Below, one piece after another: positions 34,071 through 47,990 of a stretch of DNA of 64,000 nt. The DNA is taken from positions 343,927-407,926 of the forward strand of contig JAXIVH010000149.1 in NCBI GenBank assembly GCA_036785325.1, written 5' to 3'. Within the stretch, counting starts at the first letter, position 1, and every line of letters starts with the position of its first letter. The notes under the pieces are model-generated. The model saw only the letters and a list, made by a program, of their open reading frames with translations. It did not search any database and had not been told where the DNA came from. A program made the translations under genes and the position numbers. The DNA is from Urophycis tenuis. Its lineage: Eukaryota; Chordata; Actinopteri; Gadiformes; Phycidae.

Positions 34071-36857
34071 GGACCCAACAGAGGACAAGAACCAAGCTCC
34101 GGCCCTGATTGGCCAAACCAGGGCTACCTAGCGGTGTTAACAACTGGTTTGTGCTGGTCAGGGGGTAAGTATGTGCCCCCTCCTCTCCATAACCAAAACA
34201 ATGTATCCTAAAAAGTGTTTTACTTACCTTTACTTACCTCGACGTTACCTCAACAAATGATCACTCCTTGAAAAAGCTTAAACCCAATACCAATTCCATT
34301 TCGGAAACGACACACCTTGAGAATTGATCACTCTCGGGGGGGCCTCCCTTGGGTGAGGGTGTATAGTGACAATGGCCAGAAACACCCTATGATCCCAGGG
34401 TCCACTACTGATGACGTGTCCTAATATTTCGATAGCACGTTTATACTCAAATAGAAATGGAAAAGAAAAGTCTCACTCCAGCTGTGACTCGTCTTTATTC
34501 AAATAAGTAAATATACCAATGCATTGGAAGTACCTTCAATCAAACTAGATTGACCTTCATCTTGGAACAAAGAAAACCTTTGGGAAAAGGAAAAACAAGT
34601 CTATATCTCCAAATCAGCGGTTATATCACAACAAGACAGATAACCATTTCGTTTTACTTCATTCTTGGTAATATGGGAAAAGAGAGCTGCGGATGACTAG
34701 ATATTGGCGAGTGCAACTGCCTTTGATCCCCTATTCAACTACCGAGTCGTTGGATGAGGTGGGGGGGGGGTCATCGAGATAACTCTAACGAACCTAACCG
34801 AGCCAGGGCCATCGAAAGAACGGGCTCTCTACACAACCCATTTATATTACCTTACCAACTGTTATTCACAAAACGACCACTAGATGGAGGCGATGGACCA
34901 CCACTGAAGAATCAAAAGAAGGCAACCAGCCTTTAACACAAAGACTAAAAACTCACTCCAGCTGTGATCCTCTTTATCTAAATAAATAAATAAACAAAAA
35001 TGAATAAATAAATAGACTAAATAAATATACAAATATAAATAAATAAATCAAATATAGATTACCTTACCAACTATTGCAATTACCTATTATTATTGTTATT
35101 ATTATTATTACTTACCTATTAATGCAATTTCCCAACCTGGGAACAATAGAGTATTTCTATTTCTATTTCTATAACTCTTCTTCACAAAACGACCACTAGG
35201 TGGAGACGACGCACCACCAGCGAGGAATCAAAAGAGGAGGAACAACCTTGAATACAAAGATTAAAACCCACTCCAGCTGTGAGTCTCTCGATGTATTTAT
35301 TAACTAAAAAAATATATATTAAATATATATACTCCTCCCATCTCTTCTCCCCTGTCTTCCCTCATGGAAATGAGGGAGTTGGGGGAGATAGAGTGTACTA
35401 GCCCGATCCGGCGGGGGTGAGTTCAGTCCGTACAGACTGTCTCACCTTGACTCTACCTTCCTCAATCTCTAGCTCTAACTCTAACCCTAGGGATAACCTC
35501 AACCCCAACCCTAACCATAGGCCTAACCTTAGCCCTAACCCTAACTCAACCCTAACACTAACCCTTACCTTGGCCCTAATCTTAACACTAACCTCAACCC
35601 CTAACCTTAGCCTTAACACTAACCCTAACCCCTACTCTAACTCTAACCCTAACCCCTACTCTAACTCTAACCCTAAGCCTACCCTAACCTCCAACACTAA
35701 CCCTACCCTAACTCTAACGCTAACCCTAACTCTAACCTTTGCCCTAACTTTAGCCCTAACCCTAGCCTCAGCCATAACCCTAACCCTTACCTTAGCCCTA
35801 ACCCTAACCTTAACCCTAACCCTAACCTTGGCCCTAACCTTAACACTAACCTCAAACCTAACCTTAACCCTAACCTCAGCCATAACCCTAACCCTAACCT
35901 TAGCCCTAACCCTAATTCTAGCCCTAACCCTAATCTTAACCATAACCTTAACCCTAACCTTGGCCCTAACACTTAACCTAACCTTATCCATAACACTAAC
36001 CCTAACCTCAACCCTAACCTTAACCCCAATCTCAGCCGTAACCCCAACCCTATCCTTATCCCTAACCTTAAACCTAACCCTAACCTCAGCCCTAACCTTA
36101 ACCCTAACCTCAGCCCTCATCTTAACCCTAACCCCTAACCCCTAACCTCTAACCCTAACCCTAACCTTACCCTAACCGTAACGCTAACCCTAACCCTTAC
36201 TCTAACCTTAGCCCTAACCTTAGCCCTAACCGTAACCCTAACCTTAACCCTAACCTTAACCCTAAACCGTAACCTTATACCTAACCCTAACCACAGCCCT
36301 AACCTTAACCCTAACCGCAACCCCTCCCATTTACTTCAAACCTAACGTTAAGGTTAACTGCTAACTCTACCCCTAAATCTACCCTAACCTTAACCTACAC
36401 TTGACATATTGGAGGAAGAAGACAATTACCCAGCATGCATTTCATCCGGAAAACTTTTCACAAAAAAAACCATTACCGAAGTACCTACGGCGAGAATAGA
36501 CTACCCCAAGAAATTGTTGTTTTGGGTGAGGAAAGTAAGCCATTGAGTCTTCTCTAAGGTCAACTTCCTACACAATCTCTGTAGTCGCGCGGTGTATGGG
36601 GCACAGGAATTGTTATTAACAGGCTGTTCGGCATGGGGTCCTGGAGGGGCCAGGGAGGCAGTGCTTAGTCGCGGCTGGCCTTGGCCTTTCCTACCCTGGG
36701 ACCGACTGGGAAGGCACCGCTGGTCGGGGCTGGTCTTGGTCTTTCCTAGGTCTGGACACCCATCGCTGAGGATAGCTGCATTGGGGGACCGTGGAGGCAG
36801 TGCTTTGTCACGGCTGGCCTCGGTCCTTCGTGACCCCAGTTTTCTGCTAGTTCATCT
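34071..36857 (+). repeat. Monomer 14 (2787 bp)
   Basis: Full copy with CTCF-like sites at 34877 and 35193 and telomere-like block at 35474-36398. It has ACCACAGCCC near 36291 instead of ACCTCAGCCC, a change shared only with monomer 15. Confidence 0.95.
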
Positions 36858-39644
36858 GGACCCAACAGAGGACAAGAACCAAGCTCCGGCCCTGATTGGC
36901 CAAACCAGGGCTACCTAGCGGTGTTAACAACTGGTTTGTGCTGGTCAGGGGGTAAGTATGTGCCCCCTCCTCTCCATAACCAAAACAATGTATCCTAAAA
37001 AGTGTTTTACTTACCTTTACTTACCTCGACGTTACCTCAACAAATGATCACTCCTTGAAAAAGCTTAAACCCAATACCAATTCCATTTCGGAAACGACAC
37101 ACCTTGAGAATTGATCACTCTCGGGGGGGCCTCCCTTGGGTGAGGGTGTATAGTGACAATGGCCAGAAACACCCTATGATCCCAGGGTCCACTACTGATG
37201 ACGTGTCCTAATATTTCGATAGCACGTTTATACTCAAATAGAAATGGAAAAGAAAAGTCTCACTCCAGCTGTGACTCGTCTTTATTCAAATAAGTAAATA
37301 TACCAATGCATTGGAAGTACCTTCAATCAAACTAGATTGACCTTCATCTTGGAACAAAGAAAACCTTTGGGAAAAGGAAAAACAAGTCTATATCTCCAAA
37401 TCAGCGGTTATATCACAACAAGACAGATAACCATTTCGTTTTACTTCATTCTTGGTAATATGGGAAAAGAGAGCTGCGGATGACTAGATATTGGCGAGTG
37501 CAACTGCCTTTGATCCCCTATTCAACTACCGAGTCGTTGGATGAGGTGGGGGGGGGGTCATCGAGATAACTCTAACGAACCTAACCGAGCCAGGGCCATC
37601 GAAAGAACGGGCTCTCTACACAACCCATTTATATTACCTTACCAACTGTTATTCACAAAACGACCACTAGATGGAGGCGATGGACCACCACTGAAGAATC
37701 AAAAGAAGGCAACCAGCCTTTAACACAAAGACTAAAAACTCACTCCAGCTGTGATCCTCTTTATCTAAATAAATAAATAAACAAAAATGAATAAATAAAT
37801 AGACTAAATAAATATACAAATATAAATAAATAAATCAAATATAGATTACCTTACCAACTATTGCAATTACCTATTATTATTGTTATTATTATTATTACTT
37901 ACCTATTAATGCAATTTCCCAACCTGGGAACAATAGAGTATTTCTATTTCTATTTCTATAACTCTTCTTCACAAAACGACCACTAGGTGGAGACGACGCA
38001 CCACCAGCGAGGAATCAAAAGAGGAGGAACAACCTTGAATACAAAGATTAAAACCCACTCCAGCTGTGAGTCTCTCGATGTATTTATTAACTAAAAAAAT
38101 ATATATTAAATATATATACTCCTCCCATCTCTTCTCCCCTGTCTTCCCTCATGGAAATGAGGGAGTTGGGGGAGATAGAGTGTACTAGCCCGATCCGGCG
38201 GGGGTGAGTTCAGTCCGTACAGACTGTCTCACCTTGACTCTACCTTCCTCAATCTCTAGCTCTAACTCTAACCCTAGGGATAACCTCAACCCCAACCCTA
38301 ACCATAGGCCTAACCTTAGCCCTAACCCTAACTCAACCCTAACACTAACCCTTACCTTGGCCCTAATCTTAACACTAACCTCAACCCCTAACCTTAGCCT
38401 TAACACTAACCCTAACCCCTACTCTAACTCTAACCCTAACCCCTACTCTAACTCTAACCCTAAGCCTACCCTAACCTCCAACACTAACCCTACCCTAACT
38501 CTAACGCTAACCCTAACTCTAACCTTTGCCCTAACTTTAGCCCTAACCCTAGCCTCAGCCATAACCCTAACCCTTACCTTAGCCCTAACCCTAACCTTAA
38601 CCCTAACCCTAACCTTGGCCCTAACCTTAACACTAACCTCAAACCTAACCTTAACCCTAACCTCAGCCATAACCCTAACCCTAACCTTAGCCCTAACCCT
38701 AATTCTAGCCCTAACCCTAATCTTAACCATAACCTTAACCCTAACCTTGGCCCTAACACTTAACCTAACCTTATCCATAACACTAACCCTAACCTCAACC
38801 CTAACCTTAACCCCAATCTCAGCCGTAACCCCAACCCTATCCTTATCCCTAACCTTAAACCTAACCCTAACCTCAGCCCTAACCTTAACCCTAACCTCAG
38901 CCCTCATCTTAACCCTAACCCCTAACCCCTAACCTCTAACCCTAACCCTAACCTTACCCTAACCGTAACGCTAACCCTAACCCTTACTCTAACCTTAGCC
39001 CTAACCTTAGCCCTAACCGTAACCCTAACCTTAACCCTAACCTTAACCCTAAACCGTAACCTTATACCTAACCCTAACCACAGCCCTAACCTTAACCCTA
39101 ACCGCAACCCCTCCCATTTACTTCAAACCTAACGTTAAGGTTAACTGCTAACTCTACCCCTAAATCTACCCTAACCTTAACCTACACTTGACATATTGGA
39201 GGAAGAAGACAATTACCCAGCATGCATTTCATCCGGAAAACTTTTCACAAAAAAAACCATTACCGAAGTACCTACGGCGAGAATAGACTACCCCAAGAAA
39301 TTGTTGTTTTGGGTGAGGAAAGTAAGCCATTGAGTCTTCTCTAAGGTCAACTTCCTACACAATCTCTGTAGTCGCGCGGTGTATGGGGCACAGGAATTGT
39401 TATTAACAGGCTGTTCGGCATGGGGTCCTGGAGGGGCCAGGGAGGCAGTGCTTAGTCGCGGCTGGCCTTGGCCTTTCCTACCCTGGGACCGACTGGGAAG
39501 GCACCGCTGGTCGGGGCTGGTCTTGGTCTTTCCTAGGTCTGGACACCCATCGCTGAGGATAGCTGCATTGGGGGACCGTGGAGGCAGTGCTTTGTCACGG
39601 CTGGCCTCGGTCCTTCGTGACCCCAGTTTTCTGCTAGTTCATCT
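36858..39644 (+). repeat. Monomer 15 (2787 bp)
   Basis: Full copy with CTCF-like sites at 37664 and 37980 and telomere-like block at 38261-39185. It shares ACCACAGCCC (near 39078) with monomer 14, which suggests that one of the two was copied from the other. Confidence 0.95.
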
Positions 39645-42431
39645 GGACCCAACAGAGGACAAGAACCAAGCTCCGGCCCTGATTGGCCAAACCAGGGCTA
39701 CCTAGCGGTGTTAACAACTGGTTTGTGCTGGTCAGGGGGTAAGTATGTGCCCCCTCCTCTCCATAACCAAAACAATGTATCCTAAAAAGTGTTTTACTTA
39801 CCTTTACTTACCTCGACGTTACCTCAACAAATGATCACTCCTTGAAAAAGCTTAAACCCAATACCAATTCCATTTCGGAAACGACACACCTTGAGAATTG
39901 ATCACTCTCGGGGGGGCCTCCCTTGGGTGAGGGTGTATAGTGACAATGGCCAGAAACACCCTATGATCCCAGGGTCCACTACTGATGACGTGTCCTAATA
40001 TTTCGATAGCACGTTTATACTCAAATAGAAATGGAAAAGAAAAGTCTCACTCCAGCTGTGACTCGTCTTTATTCAAATAAGTAAATATACCAATGCATTG
40101 GAAGTACCTTCAATCAAACTAGATTGACCTTCATCTTGGAACAAAGAAAACCTTTGGGAAAAGGAAAAACAAGTCTATATCTCCAAATCAGCGGTTATAT
40201 CACAACAAGACAGATAACCATTTCGTTTTACTTCATTCTTGGTAATATGGGAAAAGAGAGCTGCGGATGACTAGATATTGGCGAGTGCAACTGCCTTTGA
40301 TCCCCTATTCAACTACCGAGTCGTTGGATGAGGTGGGGGGGGGGTCATCGAGATAACTCTAACGAACCTAACCGAGCCAGGGCCATCGAAAGAACGGGCT
40401 CTCTACACAACCCATTTATATTACCTTACCAACTGTTATTCACAAAACGACCACTAGATGGAGGCGATGGACCACCACTGAAGAATCAAAAGAAGGCAAC
40501 CAGCCTTTAACACAAAGACTAAAAACTCACTCCAGCTGTGATCCTCTTTATCTAAATAAATAAATAAACAAAAATGAATAAATAAATAGACTAAATAAAT
40601 ATACAAATATAAATAAATAAATCAAATATAGATTACCTTACCAACTATTGCAATTACCTATTATTATTGTTATTATTATTATTACTTACCTATTAATGCA
40701 ATTTCCCAACCTGGGAACAATAGAGTATTTCTATTTCTATTTCTATAACTCTTCTTCACAAAACGACCACTAGGTGGAGACGACGCACCACCAGCGAGGA
40801 ATCAAAAGAGGAGGAACAACCTTGAATACAAAGATTAAAACCCACTCCAGCTGTGAGTCTCTCGATGTATTTATTAACTAAAAAAATATATATTAAATAT
40901 ATATACTCCTCCCATCTCTTCTCCCCTGTCTTCCCTCATGGAAATGAGGGAGTTGGGGGAGATAGAGTGTACTAGCCCGATCCGGCGGGGGTGAGTTCAG
41001 TCCGTACAGACTGTCTCACCTTGACTCTACCTTACTCAATCTCTAGCTCTAACTCTAACCCTAGGGATAACCTCAACCCCAACCCTAACCATAGGCCTAA
41101 CCTTAGCCCTAACCCTAACTCAACCCTAACACTAACCCTTACCTTGGCCCTAATCTTAACACTAACCTCAACCCCTAACCTTAGCCTTAACACTAACCCT
41201 AACCCCTACTCTAACTCTAACCCTAACCCCTACTCTAACTCTAACCCTAAGCCTACCCTAACCTCCAACACTAACCCTACCCTAACTCTAACGCTAACCC
41301 TAACTCTAACCTTTGCCCTAACTTTAGCCCTAACCCTAGCCTCAGCCATAACCCTAACCCTTACCTTAGCCCTAACCCTAACCTTAACCCTAACCCTAAC
41401 CCTGGCCCTAACCTTAACACTAACCTCAAACCTAACCTTAACCCTAACCTCAGCCATAACCCTAACCCTAACCTTAGCCCTAACCCTAATTCTAGCCCTA
41501 ACCCTAATCTTAACCATAACCTTAACCCTAACCTTGGCCCTAACACTTAACCTAACCTTATCCATAACACTAACCCTAACCTCAACCCTAACCTTAACCC
41601 CAATCTCAGCCGTAACCCCAACCCTATCCTTATCCCTAACCTTAAACCTAACCCTAACCTCAGCCCTAACCTTAACCCTAACCTCAGCCCTCATCTTAAC
41701 CCTAACCCCTAACCCCTAACCTCTAACCCTAACCCTAACCTTACCCTAACCGTAACGCTAACCCTAACCCTTACTCTAACCTTAGCCCTAACCTTAGCCC
41801 TAACCGTAACCCTAACCTTAACCCTAACCTTAACCCTAAACCGTAACCTTATACCTAACCCTAACCTCAGCCCTAACCTTAACCCTAACCGCAACCCCTC
41901 CCATTTACTTCAAACCTAACGTTAAGGTTAACTGCTAACTCTACCCCTAAATCTACCCTAACCTTAACCTACACTTGACATATTGGAGGAAGAAGACAAT
42001 TACCCAGCATGCATTTCATCCGGAAAACTTTTCACAAAAAAACCCATTACCGAAGTACCTACGGCGAGAATAGACTACCCCAAGAAATTGTTGTTTTGGG
42101 TGAGGAAAGTAAGCCATTGAGTCTTCTCTAAGGTCAACTTCCTACACAATCTCTGTAGTCGCGCGGTGTATGGGGCACAGGAATTGTTATTAACAGGCTG
42201 TTCGGCATGGGGTCCTGGAGGGGCCAGGGAGGCAGTGCTTAGTCGCGGCTGGCCTTGGCCTTTCCTACCCTGGGACCGACTGGGAAGGCACCGCTGGTCG
42301 GGGCTGGTCTTGGTCTTTCCTAGGTCTGGACACCCATCGCTGAGGATAGCTGCATTGGGGGACCGTGGAGGCAGTGCTTTGTCACGGCTGGCCTCGGTCC
42401 TTCGTGACCCCAGTTTTCTGCTAGTTCATCT
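39645..42431 (+). repeat. Monomer 16 (2787 bp, ACCCTGGCCC class)
   Basis: Full copy with CTCF-like sites at 40451 and 40767 and telomere-like block at 41048-41972. It carries ACCCTGGCCC near 41398 plus CCTTACTCAATC near 41030, the latter shared with monomers 20 and 23. It lies exactly 11,148 bp (four monomers) after monomer 12. Confidence 0.95.
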
Positions 42432-45202
42432 GGACCCAACAGAGGACAAGAACCAAGCTCCGGCCCTGATTGGCCAAACCAGGGCTACCTAGCGGTGTTA
42501 ACAACTGGTTTGTGCTGGTCAGGGGGTAAGTATGTGCCCCCTCCTCTCCATAACCAAAACAATGTATCCTAAAAAGTGTTTTACTTACCTTTACTTACCT
42601 CGACGTTACCTCAACAAATGATCACTCCTTGAAAAAGCTTAAACCCAATACCAATTCCATTTCGGAAACGACACACCTTGAGAATTGATCACTCTCGGGG
42701 GGGCCTCCCTTGGGTGAGGGTGTATAGTGACAATGGCCAGAAACACCCTATGATCCCAGGGTCCACTACTGATGACGTGTCCTAATATTTCGATAGCACG
42801 TTTATACTCAAATAGAAATGGAAAAGAAAAGTCTCACTCCAGCTGTGACTCGTCTTTATTCAAATAAGTAAATATACCAATGCATTGGAAGTACCTTCAA
42901 TCAAACTAGATTGACCTTCATCTTGGAACAAAGAAAACCTTTGGGAAAAGGAAAAACAAGTCTATATCTCCAAATCAGCGGTTATATCACAACAAGACAG
43001 ATAACCATTTCGTTTTACTTCATTCTTGGTAATATGGGAAAAGAGAGCTGCGGATGACTAGATATTGGCGAGTGCAACTGCCTTTGATCCCCTATTCAAC
43101 TACCGAGTCGTTGGATGAGGTGGGGGGGGGGTCATCGAGATAACTCTAACGAACCTAACCGAGCCAGGGCCATCGAAAGAACGGGCTCTCTACACAACCC
43201 ATTTATATTACCTTACCAACTGTTATTCACAAAACGACCACTAGATGGAGGCGATGGACCACCACTGAAGAATCAAAAGAAGGCAACCAGCCTTTAACAC
43301 AAAGACTAAAAACTCACTCCAGCTGTGATCCTCTTTATCTAAATAAATAAATAAACAAAAATGAATAAATAAATAGACTAAATAAATATACAAATATAAA
43401 TAAATAAATCAAATATAGATTACCTTACCAACTATTGCAATTACCTATTATTATTGTTATTATTATTATTACTTACCTATTAATGCAATTTCCCAACCTG
43501 GGAACAATAGAGTATTTCTATTTCTATTTCTATAACTCTTCTTCACAAAACGACCACTAGGTGGAGACGACGCACCACCAGCGAGGAATCAAAAGAGGAG
43601 GAACAACCTTGAATACAAAGATTAAAACCCACTCCAGCTGTGAGTCTCTCGATGTATTTATTAACTAAAAAAATATATATTAAATATATATACTCCTCCC
43701 ATCTCTTCTCCCCTGTCTTCCCTCATGGAAATGAGGGAGTTGGGGGAGATAGAGTGTACTAGCCCGATCCGGCGGGGGTGAGTTCAGTCCGTACAGACTG
43801 TCTCACCTTGACTCTACCTTCCTCAATCTCTAGCTCTAACTCTAACCCTAGGGATAACCTCAACCCCAACCCTAACCATAGGCCTAACCTTAGCCCTAAC
43901 CCTAACTCAACCCTAACACTAACCCTTACCTTGGCCCTAATCTTAACACTAACCTCAACCCCTAACCTTAGCCTTAACACTAACCCTAACCCCTACTCTA
44001 ACTCTAACCCTAACCCCTACTCTAACTCTAACCCTAAGCCTACCCTAACCTCCAACACTAACCCTACCCTAACTCTAACGCTAACCCTAACTCTAACCTT
44101 TGCCCTAACTTTAGCCCTAACCCTAGCCTCAGCCATAACCCTAACCCTTACCTTAGCCCTAACCCTAACCTTAACCCTAACCCTAACCTTGGCCCTAACC
44201 TTAACACTAACCTCAAACCTAACCTTAACCCTAACCTCAGCCATAACCCTAACCCTAACCTTAGCCCTAACCCTAATTCTAGCCCTAACCCTAATCTTAA
44301 CCATAACCTTAACCCTAACCTTGGCCCTAACACTTAACCTAACCTTATCCATAACACTAACCCTAACCTCAACCCTAACCTTAACCCCAATCTCAGCCGT
44401 AACCCCAACCCTATCCTTATCCCTAACCTTAAACCTAACCCTAACCTCAGCCCTAACCTTAACCCTAACCTCAGCCCTCATCTTAACCCTAACCCCTAAC
44501 CCCTAACCTCTAACCCTAACCCTAACCTTACCCTAACCGTAACGCTAACCCTAACCCTTACTCTAACCTTAGCCCTAACCTTAGCCCTAACCGTAACCCT
44601 AACCTTAACCCTAACCTTAACCCTAAACCGTAACCTTATACCTAACCCTAACCTCAGCCCTAACCTTAACCCTAACCGCAACCCCTCCCATTTACTTCAA
44701 ACCTAACGTTAAGGTTAACTGCTAACTCTACCCCTAAATCTACCCTAACCTTAACCTACACTTGACATATTGGAGGAAGAAGACAATTACCCAGCATGCA
44801 TTTCATCCGGAAAACTTTTCACAAAAAAACCCATTACCGAAGTACCTACGGCGAGAATAGACTACCCCAAGAAATTGTTGTTTTGGGTGAGGAAAGTAAG
44901 CCATTGAGTCTTCTCTAAGGTCAACTTCCTACACAATCTCTGTAGTCGCGCGGTGTATGGGGCACAGGAATTGTTATTAACAGGCTGTTCGGCATGGGGT
45001 CCTGGAGGGGCCAGGGAGGCAGTGCTTGGCCTTTCCTACCCTGGGACCGACTGGGAAGGCACCGCTGGTCGGGGCTGGTCTTGGTCTTTCCTAGGTCTGG
45101 ACACCCATCGCTGAGGATAGCTGCATTGGGGGACCGTGGAGGCAGTGCTTTGTCACGGCTGGCCTCGGTCCTTCGTGACCCCAGTTTTCTGCTAGTTCAT
45201 CT
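42432..45202 (+). repeat. Monomer 17 (2771 bp, 16 bp deletion in GC block)
   Basis: Full copy with CTCF-like sites at 43238 and 43554 and telomere-like block at 43835-44759. The GC-rich block has a private 16 bp deletion at 45027/45028, flanked by CTT microhomology, which removes part of the first ~47 bp internal repeat including two CpGs. Confidence 0.95.
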
Positions 45203-47990
45203 GGACCCAACAGAGGACAAGAACCAAGCTCCGGCCCTGATTGGCCAAACCAGGGCTACCTAGCGTGTTAACAACTGGTTTGTGCTGGTCAGGGGGTAAG
45301 TATGTGCCCCCTCCTCTCCATAACCAAAACAATGTATCCTAAAAAGTGTTTTACTTACCTTTACTTACCTCGACGTTACCTCAACAAATGATCACTCCTT
45401 GAAAAAGCTTAAACCCAATACCAATTCCATTTCGGAAACGACACACCTTGAGAATTGATCACTCTCGGGGGGGCCTCCCTTGGGTGAGGGTGTATAGTGA
45501 CAATGGCCAGAAACACCCTATGATCCCAGGGTCCACTACTGATGACGTGTCCTAATATTTCGATAGCACGTTTATACTCAAATAGAAATGGAAAAGAAAA
45601 GTCTCACTCCAGCTGTGACTCGTCTTTATTCAAATAAGTAAATATACCAATGCATTGGAAGTACCTTCAATCAAACTAGATTGACCTTCATCTTGGAACA
45701 AAGAAAACCTTTGGGAAAAGGAAAAACAAGTCTATATCTCCAAATCAGCGGTTATATCACAACAAGACAGATAACCATTTCGTTTTACTTCATTCTTGGT
45801 AATATGGGAAAAGAGAGCTGCGGATGACTAGATATTGGCGAGTGCAACTGCCTTTGATCCCCTATTCAACTACCGAGTCGTTGGATGAGGTGGGGGGGGG
45901 GTCATCGAGATAACTCTAACGAACCTAACCGAGCCAGGGCCATCGAAAGAACGGGCTCTCTACACAACCCATTTATATTACCTTACCAACTGTTATTCAC
46001 AAAACGACCACTAGATGGAGGCGATGGACCACCACTGAAGAATCAAAAGAAGGCAACCAGCCTTTAACACAAAGACTAAAAACTCACTCCAGCTGTGATC
46101 CTCTTTATCTAAATAAATAAATAAACAAAAATGAATAAATAAATAGACTAAATAAATATACAAATATAAATAAATAAATCAAATATAGATTACCTTACCA
46201 ACTATTGCAATTACCTATTATTATTGTTATTATTATTATTACTTACCTATTAATGCAATTTCCAACCTGGGAACAATAGAGTATTTCTATTTCTATTTCT
46301 ATAACTCTTCTTCACAAAACGACCACTAGGTGGAGACGACGCACCACCAGCGAGGAATCAAAAGAGGAGGAACAACCTTGAATACAAAGATTAAAACCAC
46401 TCCAGCTGTGAGTCTCTCGATGTATTTATTAACTAAAAAAATATATATTAAATATATATACTCCTCCCATCTCTTCTCCCCTGTCTTCCCTCATGGAAAT
46501 GAGGGAGTTGGGGGAGATAGAGTGTACTAGCCCGATCCGGCGGGGGTGAGTTCAGTCCGTACAGACTGTCTCACCTTGACTCTACCTTCCTCAATCTCTA
46601 GCTCTAACTCTAACCCCTAGGGATAACCTCAACCCCAACCCTAACCATAGGCCTAACCTTAGCCCTAACCCTAACTCAACCCTAACACTAACCCTTACCT
46701 TGGCCCTAATCTTAACACTAACCTCAACCCCTAACCTTAGCCTTAACACTAACCCTAACCCCTACTCTAACTCTAACCCTAACCCCTACTCTAACTCTAA
46801 CCCTAAGCCTACCCTAACCTCCAACACTAACCCTACCCTAACTCTAACGCTAACCCTAACTCTAACCTTTGCCCTAACTTTAGCCCTAACCCTAGCCTCA
46901 GCCATAACCCTAACCCTTACCTTAGCCCTAACCCTAACCTTAACCCTAACCCTAACCTTGGCCCTAACCTTAACACTAACCTCAAACCTAACCTTAACCC
47001 TAACCTCAGCCATAACCCTAACCCTAACCTTAGCCCTAACCCTAATTCTAGCCCTAACCCTAATCTTAACCATAACCTTAACCCTAACCTTGGCCCTAAC
47101 ACTTAACCTAACCTTATCCATAACACTAACCCTAACCTCAACCCTAACCTTAACCCCAATCTCAGCCGTAACCCCAACCCTATCCTTATCCCTAACCTTA
47201 AACCTAACCCTAACCTCAGCCCTAACCTTAACCCTAACCTCAGCCCTCATCTTAACCCTAACCCCTAACCCCTAACCTCTAACCCTAACCCTAACCTTAC
47301 CCTAACCGTAACGCTAACCCCTAACCCTTACTCTAACCTTAGCCCTAACCTTAGCCCTAACCGTAACCCTAACCTTAACCCTAACCTTAACCCTAAACCG
47401 TAACCTTATACCTAACCCTAACCTCAGCCCTAACCTTAACCCTAACCGCAACCCCTCCCATTTACTTCAAACCTAACGTTAAGGTTAACTGCTAACTCTA
47501 CCCCTAAATCTACCCTAACCTTAACCTACACTTGACATATTGGAGGAAGAAGACAATTACCCAGCATGCATTTCATCCGGAAAACTTTTCACAAAAAAAA
47601 CCCATTACCGAAGTACCTACGGCGAGAATAGACTACCCCAAGAAATTGTTGTTTTGGGTGAGGAAAGTAAGCCATTGAGTCTTCTCTAAGGTCAACTTCC
47701 TACACAATCTCTGTAGTCGCGCGGTGTATGGGGCACAGGAATTGTTATTAACAGGCTGTTCGGCATGGGGGTCCTGGAGGGGCCAGGGAGGCAGTGCTTA
47801 GTCGCGGCTGGCCTTGGCCTTTCCTACCCTGGGACCGACTGGGAAGGCACCGCTGGTCGGGGCTGGTCTTGGTCTTTCCTAGGTCTGGACACCCATCGCT
47901 GAGGATAGCTGCATTGGGGGACCGTGGAGGCAGTGCTTTGTCACGGCTGGCCTCGGTCCTTCGTGACCCCAGTTTTCTGCTAGTTCATCT
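45203..47990 (+). repeat. Monomer 18 (2788 bp, scattered indels)
   Basis: Full copy with CTCF-like sites at 46008 and 46323 and telomere-like block at 46603-47529. Private one-base length changes appear at about 45264, 46262, 46397, 46615, 47319 and 47766, most of them inside homopolymers. This is where the indel-rich stretch begins. Confidence 0.93.
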